From positions 1 through 5,712 of the forward strand of contig JARXAV010000201.1 in NCBI GenBank assembly GCA_029865665.1: DNA of 5,712 bases. The letters are read 5' to 3'. This document shows positions 1 to 5,712 of this stretch, piece by piece (positions within the stretch are counted from its first letter, which is position 1; every line of letters begins with the position of its first letter). The position numbers were made by a program, and so were the translations under genes. The notes below the pieces were generated by a model. It did no database searches. It was not told where the DNA came from and saw only the letters and a program-made list of their open reading frames with translations. The stretch comes from Flectobacillus sp. (lineage in GTDB: Bacteria > Bacteroidota > Bacteroidia > Cytophagales > Spirosomataceae).

Positions 1-1070
1 CCATTTACGCCCGTAGCAAGGTCGATTAATTTACCAAAACACAAGAGCATAATTACCCACTTTGCCTCTGAATAATCGCTAGGTAAAATGGTCAAAATGG
101 TGTCGATATTTACACAAACGCCAATAAATAACAAGCCCCCAAGTGCTAATTGTGTTAGGCAACTTTTGGAATAAATGATACCCACTTTTTTGTAATCTTG
201 TAGATTGAGGGCATCAATAATAATCGAAGACGATGCTTTGTTCATCGCTATCAGCGACATTCCCATGACACTCGTAAACAAAAGTGAGGTATTATAAACA
301 CCTGTTTCTGCCAAACCGAGGTATTTATGAACTAAAATTTTATCTAACTGATTAATGATAATAGAAGACAATCCTGTGAAGGCACTCAAGGCACTATATT
401 TCAAATATTCGCTTTTGTGTTCTGTCTTGAAAAAAGAAAAATCGGGTTTCAAGGAAAAGCCTTGCATTTGGGACGCTCTCACAAACATTAGGAGTGTTGG
501 CAGGGAAATCGCCACAATCCAAATCCAGATAAACACAGGGAAATCAACGAGTTTAAATGCCACAAATATCAGCGAACACATCACCAAAAAACGTTGTAAA
601 AATTGGCTAAAAAACGTTCCCCAAACGGTATCGAACAATCCACGAGCATAATTATCGAAGACATTGAAAAAGAGCATAAAAAAGGAAATTACAAACAAGA
701 CCCAGTAGTAATCCTTAAACAAATGAGATTTCCCTTCGTTAGAACTTATAAAAAAGTCTTTGAAGATTAGCAAAATCGTGGAGCAAAGTAAAAAGCCTAA
801 TACAGAAGTCATGATTCCTAAAAATAGGTAGCCATTATGCTTTTTTTCATAATTTCTAAAATAGGTAAAAAAACGTCCGCCTGCCGCATTAAAGCCTAAA
901 TTTGCCAGTTGAATAATGGTGTAGGTATAAGCCAACAACAAGCCCAAAAGTCCATTTTCTTCCTTAGAAAGAAAGTGCGGAATAAAAAATAATTGGGTGA
1001 TAACACCCACTCCTACGCCCAAGTACGAATAAATGGAACTCAGGATTGTCTGTTTTTTTATGATGCTCAT
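1..1070 (-). CDS. Oligosaccharide/polysaccharide flippase (Wzx/PST-type, MATE-like), C-terminus cut by window edge
   Basis: The minus-strand frame is open from ATG (complement of 1068-1070) to the left edge: 356 codons without a stop. The protein is very hydrophobic, with about ten visible membrane segments (roughly residues 10-31, 40-62, 81-103, 121-140, 152-172, 177-197, 222-245, 255-275, 303-320, 336-352), separated by short charged loops. The stretch around 239-262 (INQLDKILVHKYLGLAETG) matches the loop-helix pattern common in Wzx/PST polysaccharide exporters. Members are usually about 420-500 residues, so roughly 70-140 residues are missing. The expected role, from the family, is flipping a lipid-linked glycan across the inner membrane for O-antigen, capsule or exopolysaccharide assembly; the substrate cannot be read from sequence. 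The gene is divergent from the ketoacyl synthase gene and no glycosyltransferase is visible in the window. Family is fairly secure; a lipid II-type flippase is the main alternative. Confidence 0.85.
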   Translation of the reverse strand, partial: MSIIKKQTILSSIYSYLGVGVGVITQLFFIPHFLSKEENGLLGLLLAYTYTIIQLANLGFNAAGGRFFTYFRNYEKKHNGYLFLGIMTSVLGFLLCSTILLIFKDFFISSNEGKSHLFKDYYWVLFVISFFMLFFNVFDNYARGLFDTVWGTFFSQFLQRFLVMCSLIFVAFKLVDFPVFIWIWIVAISLPTLLMFVRASQMQGFSLKPDFSFFKTEHKSEYLKYSALSAFTGLSSIIINQLDKILVHKYLGLAETGVYNTSLLFTSVMGMSLIAMNKASSSIIIDALNLQDYKKVGIIYSKSCLTQLALGGLLFIGVCVNIDTILTILPSDYSEAKWVIMLLCFGKLIDLATGVN

Positions 1071-1080
1071 TGTATCGTTT

Positions 1081-1096
1081 AAGACCTAAGGGTCTT
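1081..1096 (-). other. Small perfect hairpin in the flippase 5' leader
   Basis: AAGACC (1081-1086) and GGTCTT (1091-1096) form a perfect 6-bp inverted repeat around a 4-base spacer. It lies 10-27 bases upstream of the flippase start and downstream of the candidate promoter, so it would be in the transcribed leader close to the ribosome-binding region. It could affect translation or act as a small operator. No U-tract follows it in either direction, so it is not a terminator. Function is inference only. Confidence 0.35.
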
Positions 1097-1105
1097 TATT
1101 ATCGT

Positions 1106-1134
1106 CAAACTTGGTAATTATTTAAAAGCCCAAA
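1106..1134 (-). promoter_or_regulatory. Candidate Bacteroidota-type promoter for the flippase
   Basis: Read on the minus strand, TTTG (complement of 1131-1134) is followed after 17 bases by CAAGTTTG (complement of 1106-1113). This resembles the Bacteroidota consensus TTTG / TAnnTTTG, with one mismatch in the -7 element and a spacer slightly shorter than the usual 19-21. It would give a leader of about 30 nt containing the small hairpin. A perfect TAnnTTTG (TAGTTTTG) also exists on the minus strand at 1297-1304, but it has no partner at the right distance and would give a leader of about 220 nt. Confidence 0.35.
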
Positions 1135-1151
1135 GTTCCTTTATTTTTTCG

Positions 1152-1159
1152 TATTTTTG
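1152..1159 (+). promoter_or_regulatory. Alternative -7 element upstream of the ketoacyl synthase gene
   Basis: TATTTTTG fits TAnnTTTG exactly on the plus strand, but no TTTG-like element lies 19-21 bases before it, and it sits in a T-rich stretch where chance matches are frequent. It would give a leader of about 145 nt. It is recorded as a weaker alternative to the element at 1250-1281. The rest of the divergent spacer is simple AT-rich sequence with nothing else I can identify. Confidence 0.18.
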
Positions 1160-1249
1160 TTTTTTTATAGATATTATCCAATAAACATGAAAATAATGCA
1201 AAAAATGATATAATTTTTACAAGTAAAAGTTGTTCATTTTTTATTTTTT

Positions 1250-1281
1250 ATTGTTAGATGTCAAAACATTAATTTCCTTTG
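1250..1281 (+). promoter_or_regulatory. Candidate promoter for the FabH-like gene
   Basis: ATTG (1250-1253) is separated by exactly 20 bases from TTCCTTTG (1274-1281), which matches the Bacteroidota -7 element TAnnTTTG at all specified positions but one. Spacing is ideal and the element ends 29 bases before the ATG, leaving a short leader. The preceding sequence is strongly AT-rich. Confidence 0.4.
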
Positions 1282-1310
1282 CATTATAATTTTAAGCAAA
1301 ACTAAACGCA

Positions 1311-2255
1311 ATGTTCATAAACGCTATTGCAAGCTACCTACCCGAAGAAGTTATCACTAATGCATATTTTCAGGACATAAACGGACTGAACGATGAATGG
1401 ATTGTTGAAAGAACAGGAATCCGTGAACGCCGCAAGGCATCATCAGAAGAAAATACGCACACGATGGCGGTTTCTGCGGTAGATACTATCCTAAACAACT
1501 TACCCTATCCGAAAGAAGAAATCGATTTGATTGTTGCGGCAAGTTATACGCCACACGACAATGTTTTCACGATTGGTCATGCGGTACAGCACCACTTAAA
1601 TATCTCTGAAATTCCCGTTGTTACCATTTCGTCTGCTTGTTCGTCTTTATTAAATGCCATTGAAATTGTGGAAGGTTACTTTGCAACCAACAAAGCTACG
1701 AAAGCTCTTGTAATTGCGTCCGAACACAATACTTCATACAGCAATGAAGCTGATACAAAATCTGGACATCTTTGGGGCGACGGAGCAGCAGTAATTTCCA
1801 TTTCTAAAGAACGCACTTCTGAGAAAGACTGGCAAATCAAGCAATTGATTACTGGTGGAGCAGCCAATGTTGGCAAAGCGTCTGAAAGTGTGTTATTGAA
1901 ACCACTTGGCAATGGACTTTATATGCCTTATGGTAAAGACGTATTCATCAATGCTTGTACTTACATGCCAAAGGTTAGCTTGAAAATTATGGCCGATAAT
2001 AACCTTACAGTAGAGGACATCTCGTATGTAATTCCACATCAAGCTAATTTACGTATCACCAAAAACGTAGCAGGGACGTTAGGCGTTCCAGAAGAAAAGA
2101 TGATTTCGAACATCCAATACTTGGGCAATACAGGCTGTGCAGGTTGTGCGATTGCGATGGATGAAAAGAAAAATATATTCCAAAAAGGAGAAAAAATTAT
2201 TGTCACCGTTTTCGGTGGAGGATACTCTTATGGAGCGATGTTGGTGGAGATTTAA
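1311..2255 (+). CDS. Ketoacyl-ACP synthase III family protein (FabH-like)
   Basis: This 314-residue protein has the full length of FabH-type enzymes, which condense a short acyl-CoA or other acyl thioester with malonyl-ACP in the cytoplasm. The Cys-His-Asn triad is complete: Cys110 in SSACSS, His243 in IPHQANLRI and Asn273 in LGNTGCAG, at almost the same positions as in E. coli FabH. The N-terminal WIVERTGIRER (30-40) and C-terminal FGGGYSYG (301-308) signatures are also present. Two sites differ from housekeeping FabH: the nucleophile is followed by SSLLNA, not AGF, and the Asn loop is GNTGCAG, not GNTSAAS. A paralogue for a specialised acyl chain is therefore as likely as fatty-acid initiation. 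No acyl carrier protein, fabD or fabG gene lies next to it, and the gene ends in its own terminator. The start is the only ATG that preserves the family N-terminus. Family secure; substrate unknown. Confidence 0.93.
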   Translation: MFINAIASYLPEEVITNAYFQDINGLNDEWIVERTGIRERRKASSEENTHTMAVSAVDTILNNLPYPKEEIDLIVAASYTPHDNVFTIGHAVQHHLNISEIPVVTISSACSSLLNAIEIVEGYFATNKATKALVIASEHNTSYSNEADTKSGHLWGDGAAVISISKERTSEKDWQIKQLITGGAANVGKASESVLLKPLGNGLYMPYGKDVFINACTYMPKVSLKIMADNNLTVEDISYVIPHQANLRITKNVAGTLGVPEEKMISNIQYLGNTGCAGCAIAMDEKKNIFQKGEKIIVTVFGGGYSYGAMLVEI

Positions 2256-2273
2256 TCAGTAAAAAGTATAAAT

Positions 2274-2310
2274 AAAAAGCCACGGGTACATAAATGACCC
2301 GTGGCTTTTT
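2274..2310 (+). terminator. Intrinsic terminator after the FabH-like gene
   Basis: GCCACGGGT (2279-2287) pairs perfectly with ACCCGTGGC (2297-2305) around a 9-base loop. The stem is extended by five A (2274-2278) pairing with the T-run (2306-2310), giving 14 bp in all. It lies 18 bases after the stop codon. The flanking A and T runs could make it work in both directions, although no convergent gene is present. Confidence 0.92.
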
Positions 2311-2353
2311 TATGGAATTTAGTAAACGGAAAACAATACTTCGAAATATTTTT

Positions 2354-2361
2354 TATCTTTG
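2354..2361 (+). promoter_or_regulatory. -7 promoter element for the phospho-sugar mutase gene
   Basis: TATCTTTG is a perfect match to the Bacteroidota -7 consensus TAnnTTTG and lies between the preceding terminator and the mutase start. No clear TTTG is seen 19-21 bases upstream. Transcription from here would give a leader of about 100 nt, the longest of the three genes with perfect elements. Confidence 0.5.
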
Positions 2362-2370
2362 TTTATTAAA

Positions 2371-2440
2371 CGATTTCCTCAATCGGATACGGGCAAGGAA
2401 CTAGAATAACTCCATGTCAAAGGGCCAGAAACTCTCAATT
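2371..2440 (+). other. Mutase 5' leader with a less AT-rich, possibly structured island
   Basis: The leader between the candidate promoter and the mutase ATG is not uniformly AT-rich. About 70 bases have clearly higher GC than the flanks. They start with a perfect 5-bp hairpin (CGATT 2371-2375, AATCG 2381-2385, 5-base loop) and contain GGATACGGGCAAGGAA (2385-2400) and AAAGGGCCAG (2419-2428). A second, partial pairing (GATA 2386-2389 with TGTC 2415-2418) is possible. I cannot match it to a riboswitch class, and the rest does not fold into an obvious strong structure by eye. It may be a leader RNA or ordinary untranslated sequence. Confidence 0.25.
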
Positions 2441-2468
2441 TAATTTTTCAATTATTAATAAAAAAACT

Positions 2469-4223
2469 ATGTCAACAGGTTTAGACGCTCTTACCCAAGC
2501 GAATATCAACACATGGCTTACAGGTAACTATGATGATGATACAAAAAGTAAAATCCAACAGTTAATCGACGCAGGCAAAGAAACGGATTTAACGGATTCG
2601 TTCTACAAAAACCTAGAGTTCGGTACAGGTGGAATGCGTGGCGAAATGGGCGTTGGTTGCAACCGTATGAACAAATATACGGTAGGAGCTGCTACTCAGG
2701 GCTTTGCAAACTATTTGAAACAAAGTTTTCCAGATCAAGCAATCAGTGTTGCCATTGCTCACGATTCTCGTAACAATTCTCCTTACTTTGCTCGTGTAGT
2801 AGCGGATATTTTCTCGGCAAACGGCATTGAGGTGTATTTATTCTCGGCACTTCGTCCAACTCCAGAACTTTCATTTGCAGTTCGTCACTTGGGTTGTACT
2901 GCGGGTATTGTCATTACAGCATCGCATAACCCTCGTGAATACAACGGTTACAAAGCGTATTGGAACGACGGCTCTCAAGTAGTTGCTCCACACGATAAAA
3001 ACATCGTAGCAGAAGTAAACAAAATTCAATCGGTTGACGAAATCAATTTTGCTGGAAATGAATCGCTTATTTCATTCTTAGGCGAAGACATTGACACAGA
3101 ATACTTAAAAACGATTCAAGCAAACAGCATCAATCCTGATGTAATTGCTCGTCAGAAAGACCTTAAAATCGTTTATTCTTCTATCCACGGAACAGGAATT
3201 ACCCTTGTACCAAAGGCACTAGCTTTATTGGGTTTTGAAAACGTAAACGTTGTTGAAGCTCAGGCAGAACCAAACGGAGATTTCCCAACGGTTATCTATC
3301 CAAACCCAGAAGAAGCGGAAGCAATGAGTTTGGCAGTAAACTTAGCCAAAGAAATTGATGCCGACTTAGTAATTGCAACAGATCCAGATGCTGACCGTGT
3401 AGGGGCAGCCGTAAAAAATCCGAAAGGAGAATGGGTATTGTTGAACGGTAACCAAATGGCAAGTTTGATTATCTATTATTTACTAGACGCTTGGAAAAAA
3501 GCAGGTAAATTGACAGGTAGCGAGTTTGTAGCTAAAACCATTGTAACGACTAACATCATCGACAAAATGTGTGAAACACAAGGTGTTAAATGTTACAATA
3601 CCTTAACAGGTTTCAAATATATCGCTGCAGTTATCCGTGAATTAGAAGGTAAAGAGACATTTATCGGTGGTGGTGAAGAATCTTACGGTTACTTAATCGG
3701 AGATGCGGTGCGTGATAAAGATGCAGTTGCTTCTTGTGCAATGATTGCTGAGTTAACGGCTTATGCAAAAGACAATGGTAAATCGTTGTTCGATTTCTTG
3801 ACGGCAATGTACATGGAAAACAATTTCTATTACGAAGGCTTGATTTCATTAACGAAAAAAGGAAAAGCTGGAGCGGAAGAAATCCAACAAATGATGGCTG
3901 ACTTACGTAGCAACGTTCCTGCGACGGTAGCGGGGTCAGAACCAGTAACGGTAATTGATTATACCAACTTAACGTCGAAAGACCTTAAAACAGGCGAAAT
4001 CACGAGTATTCCTGAAGGTTTAGGTATGGAACCATCTAACGTAATCCAATTGATTTTAGCAGATGGCTCAAAAGTATCGGCTCGTCCGTCTGGTACAGAA
4101 CCTAAAATTAAATTCTACGTTTCGGTAAATGCACCGTTAACTAAAGCAGAAGACTTCGATGCAACGCTAGAAAGTCTGAAAGCAAAAGTAACAGCAATTC
4201 AAGAAGATTTAGGCTTAAAATAA
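2469..4223 (+). CDS. pgcA: Phospho-sugar mutase (phosphoglucomutase/phosphomannomutase, PgcA-type)
   Basis: This 584-residue alpha-D-phosphohexomutase interconverts the 6-phosphate and 1-phosphate of glucose, and possibly mannose, in the cytoplasm, feeding nucleotide-sugar and glycan synthesis or glycogen turnover. All four family regions are present in order: the N-terminal FGTGGMRG (51-58), the phosphoserine loop TASHNP (150-155, catalytic Ser152), the metal-binding DPDADR (305-310), the sugar-binding GGGEESYG (400-407) and the phosphate-binding RPSGTEPK (539-546). Length and motif wording agree with Bacillus subtilis PgcA (about 580 residues), not with the shorter ManB/AlgC-type enzymes (about 450-460). 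The ATG follows an A-rich stretch without a clear Shine-Dalgarno sequence, as is normal in this phylum. The gene has its own promoter candidate and terminator. Glucose versus mannose preference cannot be decided from sequence. Confidence 0.96.
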   Translation: MSTGLDALTQANINTWLTGNYDDDTKSKIQQLIDAGKETDLTDSFYKNLEFGTGGMRGEMGVGCNRMNKYTVGAATQGFANYLKQSFPDQAISVAIAHDSRNNSPYFARVVADIFSANGIEVYLFSALRPTPELSFAVRHLGCTAGIVITASHNPREYNGYKAYWNDGSQVVAPHDKNIVAEVNKIQSVDEINFAGNESLISFLGEDIDTEYLKTIQANSINPDVIARQKDLKIVYSSIHGTGITLVPKALALLGFENVNVVEAQAEPNGDFPTVIYPNPEEAEAMSLAVNLAKEIDADLVIATDPDADRVGAAVKNPKGEWVLLNGNQMASLIIYYLLDAWKKAGKLTGSEFVAKTIVTTNIIDKMCETQGVKCYNTLTGFKYIAAVIRELEGKETFIGGGEESYGYLIGDAVRDKDAVASCAMIAELTAYAKDNGKSLFDFLTAMYMENNFYYEGLISLTKKGKAGAEEIQQMMADLRSNVPATVAGSEPVTVIDYTNLTSKDLKTGEITSIPEGLGMEPSNVIQLILADGSKVSARPSGTEPKIKFYVSVNAPLTKAEDFDATLESLKAKVTAIQEDLGLK

Positions 4224-4244
4224 GGTTAAAGATTTTATCCATAC

Positions 4245-4280
4245 AAAGCGGTACTGACATCTGGTTAGTACCGCTTTTTT
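4245..4280 (+). terminator. Intrinsic terminator after the mutase gene
   Basis: AAAGCGGTACT (4245-4255) pairs perfectly with AGTACCGCTTT (4267-4277). Three more pairs, one of them G-U, can close the loop down to five bases (4259-4263). A run of six T (4275-4280) completes a classic rho-independent terminator 21 bases after the stop codon. Confidence 0.92.
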
Positions 4281-4347
4281 ATTGCCATTTAATAAGTTTT
4301 GCGTACTATTTGCGGATAACTAGGCGTTAATAACACAACGTATAAGG

Positions 4348-4355
4348 TATATTTG
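4348..4355 (+). promoter_or_regulatory. -7 promoter element for the outer-membrane barrel gene
   Basis: TATATTTG matches TAnnTTTG exactly and ends 31 bases before the ATG, giving a short leader of about 25 nt. The -33 region (around 4325-4329, CGTTA) is a poor match to TTTG. Its placement after the mutase terminator supports an independent transcription unit. Confidence 0.5.
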
Positions 4356-4386
4356 TACTACTAATCAATTTTAAAAATCGCCGAAC

Positions 4387-4920
4387 ATGAAAAAACTATT
4401 CACCCTCTTTAGCTTATCTATTGCTTTATTAGCAGTTTCATCAAGCAAGCTTTCTGCCCAAACATTCAAAAAAGGAGACAAGCAATTTAACGTAGGTCTT
4501 GGTCTCTTAGCCTTTGGTGGCTACGCCAGTGCCGAATTTGGTATTGAAGAAAACATTGGTATTGGCCCCATCATTGGCTATACTTATTATAATTCCGGAT
4601 TATTAGCAGGCTACTCTGGAGATTATGGTTATGGTCAATTTAGAGCAGGAGCCAGAGGAGCATATCACCTTGGCGATGTTCTTAACTTAAATGATGACAA
4701 ACTAGACCCTTACGTAGCTGTAAGTGCTGGACTGGTATTTGACCGAGATGGTTATATTTACAATACAAGTACCGGAGGTGTTGATTACAAAACGAGAACG
4801 CTTCCCTTTATCAACCCACGAGTGGGAGCAAGTATGGCAGTCTCAGAAACAATGAGAGGTTATGCTGAGCTGGGATGGGGTGGTTCTTGGTTACAGGCAG
4901 GTATTAGTTTCAAATTCTAA
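4387..4920 (+). CDS. Secreted outer-membrane beta-barrel protein, function unknown
   Basis: The 177-residue product starts with a typical signal peptide: KK at 2-3, a hydrophobic core at about 4-17 and a likely signal peptidase I site after Ala24 (KLSA, then QT). The mature part is rich in Gly, Tyr and aromatic residues and has alternating polar/apolar stretches that read as about eight beta strands (roughly 33-41, 45-54, 57-67, 82-95, 107-118, 140-152, 156-164, 167-177). It ends in ISFKF with a terminal Phe, the usual C-terminal signature for insertion by the BAM machinery. This fits a small OmpA/OmpW/OmpX-like eight-strand barrel of the kind common in Bacteroidota. There is no peptidoglycan-binding domain and no lipobox. 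No enzymatic motif is visible, so the role (structural, porin-like or adhesive) is unknown. It is transcribed alone, between its own promoter candidate and terminator. Confidence 0.88.
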   Translation: MKKLFTLFSLSIALLAVSSSKLSAQTFKKGDKQFNVGLGLLAFGGYASAEFGIEENIGIGPIIGYTYYNSGLLAGYSGDYGYGQFRAGARGAYHLGDVLNLNDDKLDPYVAVSAGLVFDRDGYIYNTSTGGVDYKTRTLPFINPRVGASMAVSETMRGYAELGWGGSWLQAGISFKF

Positions 4921-4939
4921 TTGAATCACATTCTTTCAT

Positions 4940-4976
4940 AAAACAGCCTCACCAATCATACGGCGAGGCTGTTTTT
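4940..4976 (+). terminator. Intrinsic terminator after the barrel gene
   Basis: AAAACAGCCTC (4940-4950) pairs perfectly with GAGGCTGTTTT (4965-4975), an 11-bp stem with a 14-base loop and a T-run (4972-4976). It starts 20 bases after the stop codon and separates the barrel gene from the LolA-like gene. Confidence 0.9.
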
Positions 4977-5028
4977 ATTTATCCCCTCTTTAAAATTTCA
5001 ATTAACGTAGGATTAATCCCTATTTCAC

Positions 5029-5059
5029 TTTCTTTTTTATCAGGTAAAAAGTATTTTTG
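5029..5059 (+). promoter_or_regulatory. Promoter for the LolA-like gene
   Basis: TTTC (5029-5032, one mismatch to TTTG) is followed after 19 bases by TATTTTTG (5052-5059), a perfect TAnnTTTG -7 element. This is the best complete two-part Bacteroidota promoter in the window. It ends only 20 bases before the ATG, so the leader would be about 13-15 nt. Confidence 0.55.
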
Positions 5060-5079
5060 ACGATAAATCTTTCAAAACT

Positions 5080-5712
5080 ATGTCCAAAAAATCAACTCTT
5101 CTTGTCTTTTTAGGTGTATTGCTTGTTCTTTCATCTGCATTTATTATTTCAACCAATGTAAAAAAGATTAGTGCTACGATGGTTTCCCGTTCTACAAGAG
5201 CAGGTAAAACCGTCACACTAAAAGCTGATATTAGCTATCAATTAGCTGGAGGAAAAATGGTGAGTCATTTCACTCAACCGACCAATCAATACATTATCAA
5301 TACCTCCAAAGGAGAAATCAGTATTTATGACCCTATCAAAAATACGGTCATCCAGCAAGTCAATTACCTTTTTAGTACCGAAACAACTCAGTTCTTTTAC
5401 TTTTTAAATAATCAAAAAGCAGATTTAGGATTAAGAGGAATGGGCTTTATCAACAAGAATACTCGTTTTGAGAAAAACTTGATGATTAGTACATGGTTAG
5501 CTCCTACCCGCTTATCTAAAGAGGTGAAACAGGTAGAACTTGTTCACAATGGAGCTAATCCAATTTATAGTAAGTACATTGGCGGAAATGGTCAAGTAAT
5601 CAAAAAGATGTATTATTATAACTACCAAAATGTAGGAGGTATCGATTTCCCATTAGCCATTACACAGATTGATTATTTTTCTGCCAAAGATTCCGTGATT
5701 GCCAAAACAACC
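5080..5712 (+). CDS. LolA-like exported protein (outer-membrane lipoprotein carrier fold), C-terminus cut by window edge
   Basis: The frame is open from ATG 5080 to the right edge, 211 codons. A basic start (KK at 3-4) and hydrophobic stretch (about 6-23) form a signal peptide or N-terminal anchor; cleavage after Ala20 is possible, and no lipobox Cys is present. The following region resembles the LolA/LolB-type half-barrel: an amphipathic segment (27-50), then strands including GGKMVSHFTQP (57-67), NQYIINTSKGEISIYDP (69-85) and NTVIQQ (88-93), and a helical stretch near 100-116. The pattern 'modified protein, then a switch to IYDP' is typical of LolA-family proteins. LolA carries lipoproteins across the periplasm, but related proteins carry or sense other lipids, so the cargo is not known. 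Similarity was judged by eye and is moderate. It has its own promoter next to the barrel gene terminator. Confidence 0.65.
   Translation, partial: MSKKSTLLVFLGVLLVLSSAFIISTNVKKISATMVSRSTRAGKTVTLKADISYQLAGGKMVSHFTQPTNQYIINTSKGEISIYDPIKNTVIQQVNYLFSTETTQFFYFLNNQKADLGLRGMGFINKNTRFEKNLMISTWLAPTRLSKEVKQVELVHNGANPIYSKYIGGNGQVIKKMYYYNYQNVGGIDFPLAITQIDYFSAKDSVIAKTT

Noticed and set aside
355..651. Plus-strand open frame of 98 codons
   Set aside because: It lies wholly opposite the flippase coding frame, has no recognisable domain or promoter, and its composition is that of an antisense shadow.
1141..1250. T-rich, low-complexity stretch as a possible origin or attachment site
   Set aside because: There are no iterons, DnaA-box clusters, direct repeats or integrase gene; it looks like an ordinary AT-rich divergent promoter region.
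1676..1912. Minus-strand open frame of 78 codons inside the FabH-like gene
   Set aside because: It is antisense to conserved ketoacyl synthase sequence and has no supporting signals.
1..2255. Flippase plus ketoacyl synthase as part of a capsule, flexirubin or aryl-polyene cluster
   Set aside because: The genes are divergent, and no glycosyltransferase, acyl carrier protein, dehydratase or other cluster gene is visible; two genes are not enough to support a cluster.
2414..2443. Nine-residue leader ORF (MSKGQKLSI) in the mutase leader
   Set aside because: No ribosome-binding signal and no codon pattern typical of attenuation peptides; an ATG plus a nearby stop is expected by chance in this length.
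3661..3849. Minus-strand open frame of 62 codons inside the mutase gene
   Set aside because: It is antisense to the sugar-binding region of the mutase; the His- and Arg-rich, low-plausibility product suggests a shadow.
1..5712. Mobile element, CRISPR array, toxin-antitoxin or defence system
   Set aside because: No transposase, spaced direct repeats, small paired ORFs or defence domains were seen on either strand; all substantial open frames are explained by envelope or metabolic genes.

Overview
The window comes from an AT-rich member of the Bacteroidota, tentatively a Cytophagales-like bacterium. Several things point that way: -7 promoter elements of the Bacteroidota type (TAnnTTTG), A-rich sequence before the starts instead of clear Shine-Dalgarno motifs, and the look of the proteins (a 584-residue phospho-sugar mutase, a small eight-strand-type outer-membrane barrel, a LolA-like periplasmic protein). 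The lineage below phylum is an impression from protein sequence and was not tested.

Layout. Positions 1-1070 (minus strand) hold the N-terminal 356 codons of a polytopic flippase of the Wzx/polysaccharide-export type; its C-terminus lies beyond the left edge. A 240-base AT-rich divergent spacer (1071-1310) carries promoter candidates for both directions and a small perfect hairpin just before the flippase start. Four plus-strand genes follow. They are a FabH-like ketoacyl synthase III (1311-2255), a PgcA-type phosphoglucomutase/phosphomannomutase (2469-4223), a secreted outer-membrane beta-barrel protein (4387-4920) and the first 211 codons of an exported LolA-like protein (5080 to the right edge).

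The three complete plus-strand genes each end in a strong intrinsic terminator, and the last three each have a perfect TAnnTTTG element upstream. They therefore look like single-gene transcription units, not an operon. The mutase has a leader of about 100 nt with a less AT-rich island; the last two genes have very short leaders.

The common theme is the cell envelope: sugar-phosphate supply, lipid-linked glycan flipping, fatty-acyl condensation, an outer-membrane barrel and a lipoprotein- or lipid-carrier-type fold. This is thematic only; nothing in the sequence ties the genes into one pathway. I see no mobile element, CRISPR array, tRNA, rRNA or phage gene, and no convincing new system. The points most worth a second look are the atypical active-site surroundings of the ketoacyl synthase, the mutase leader, and the LolA-like protein beside a barrel gene.
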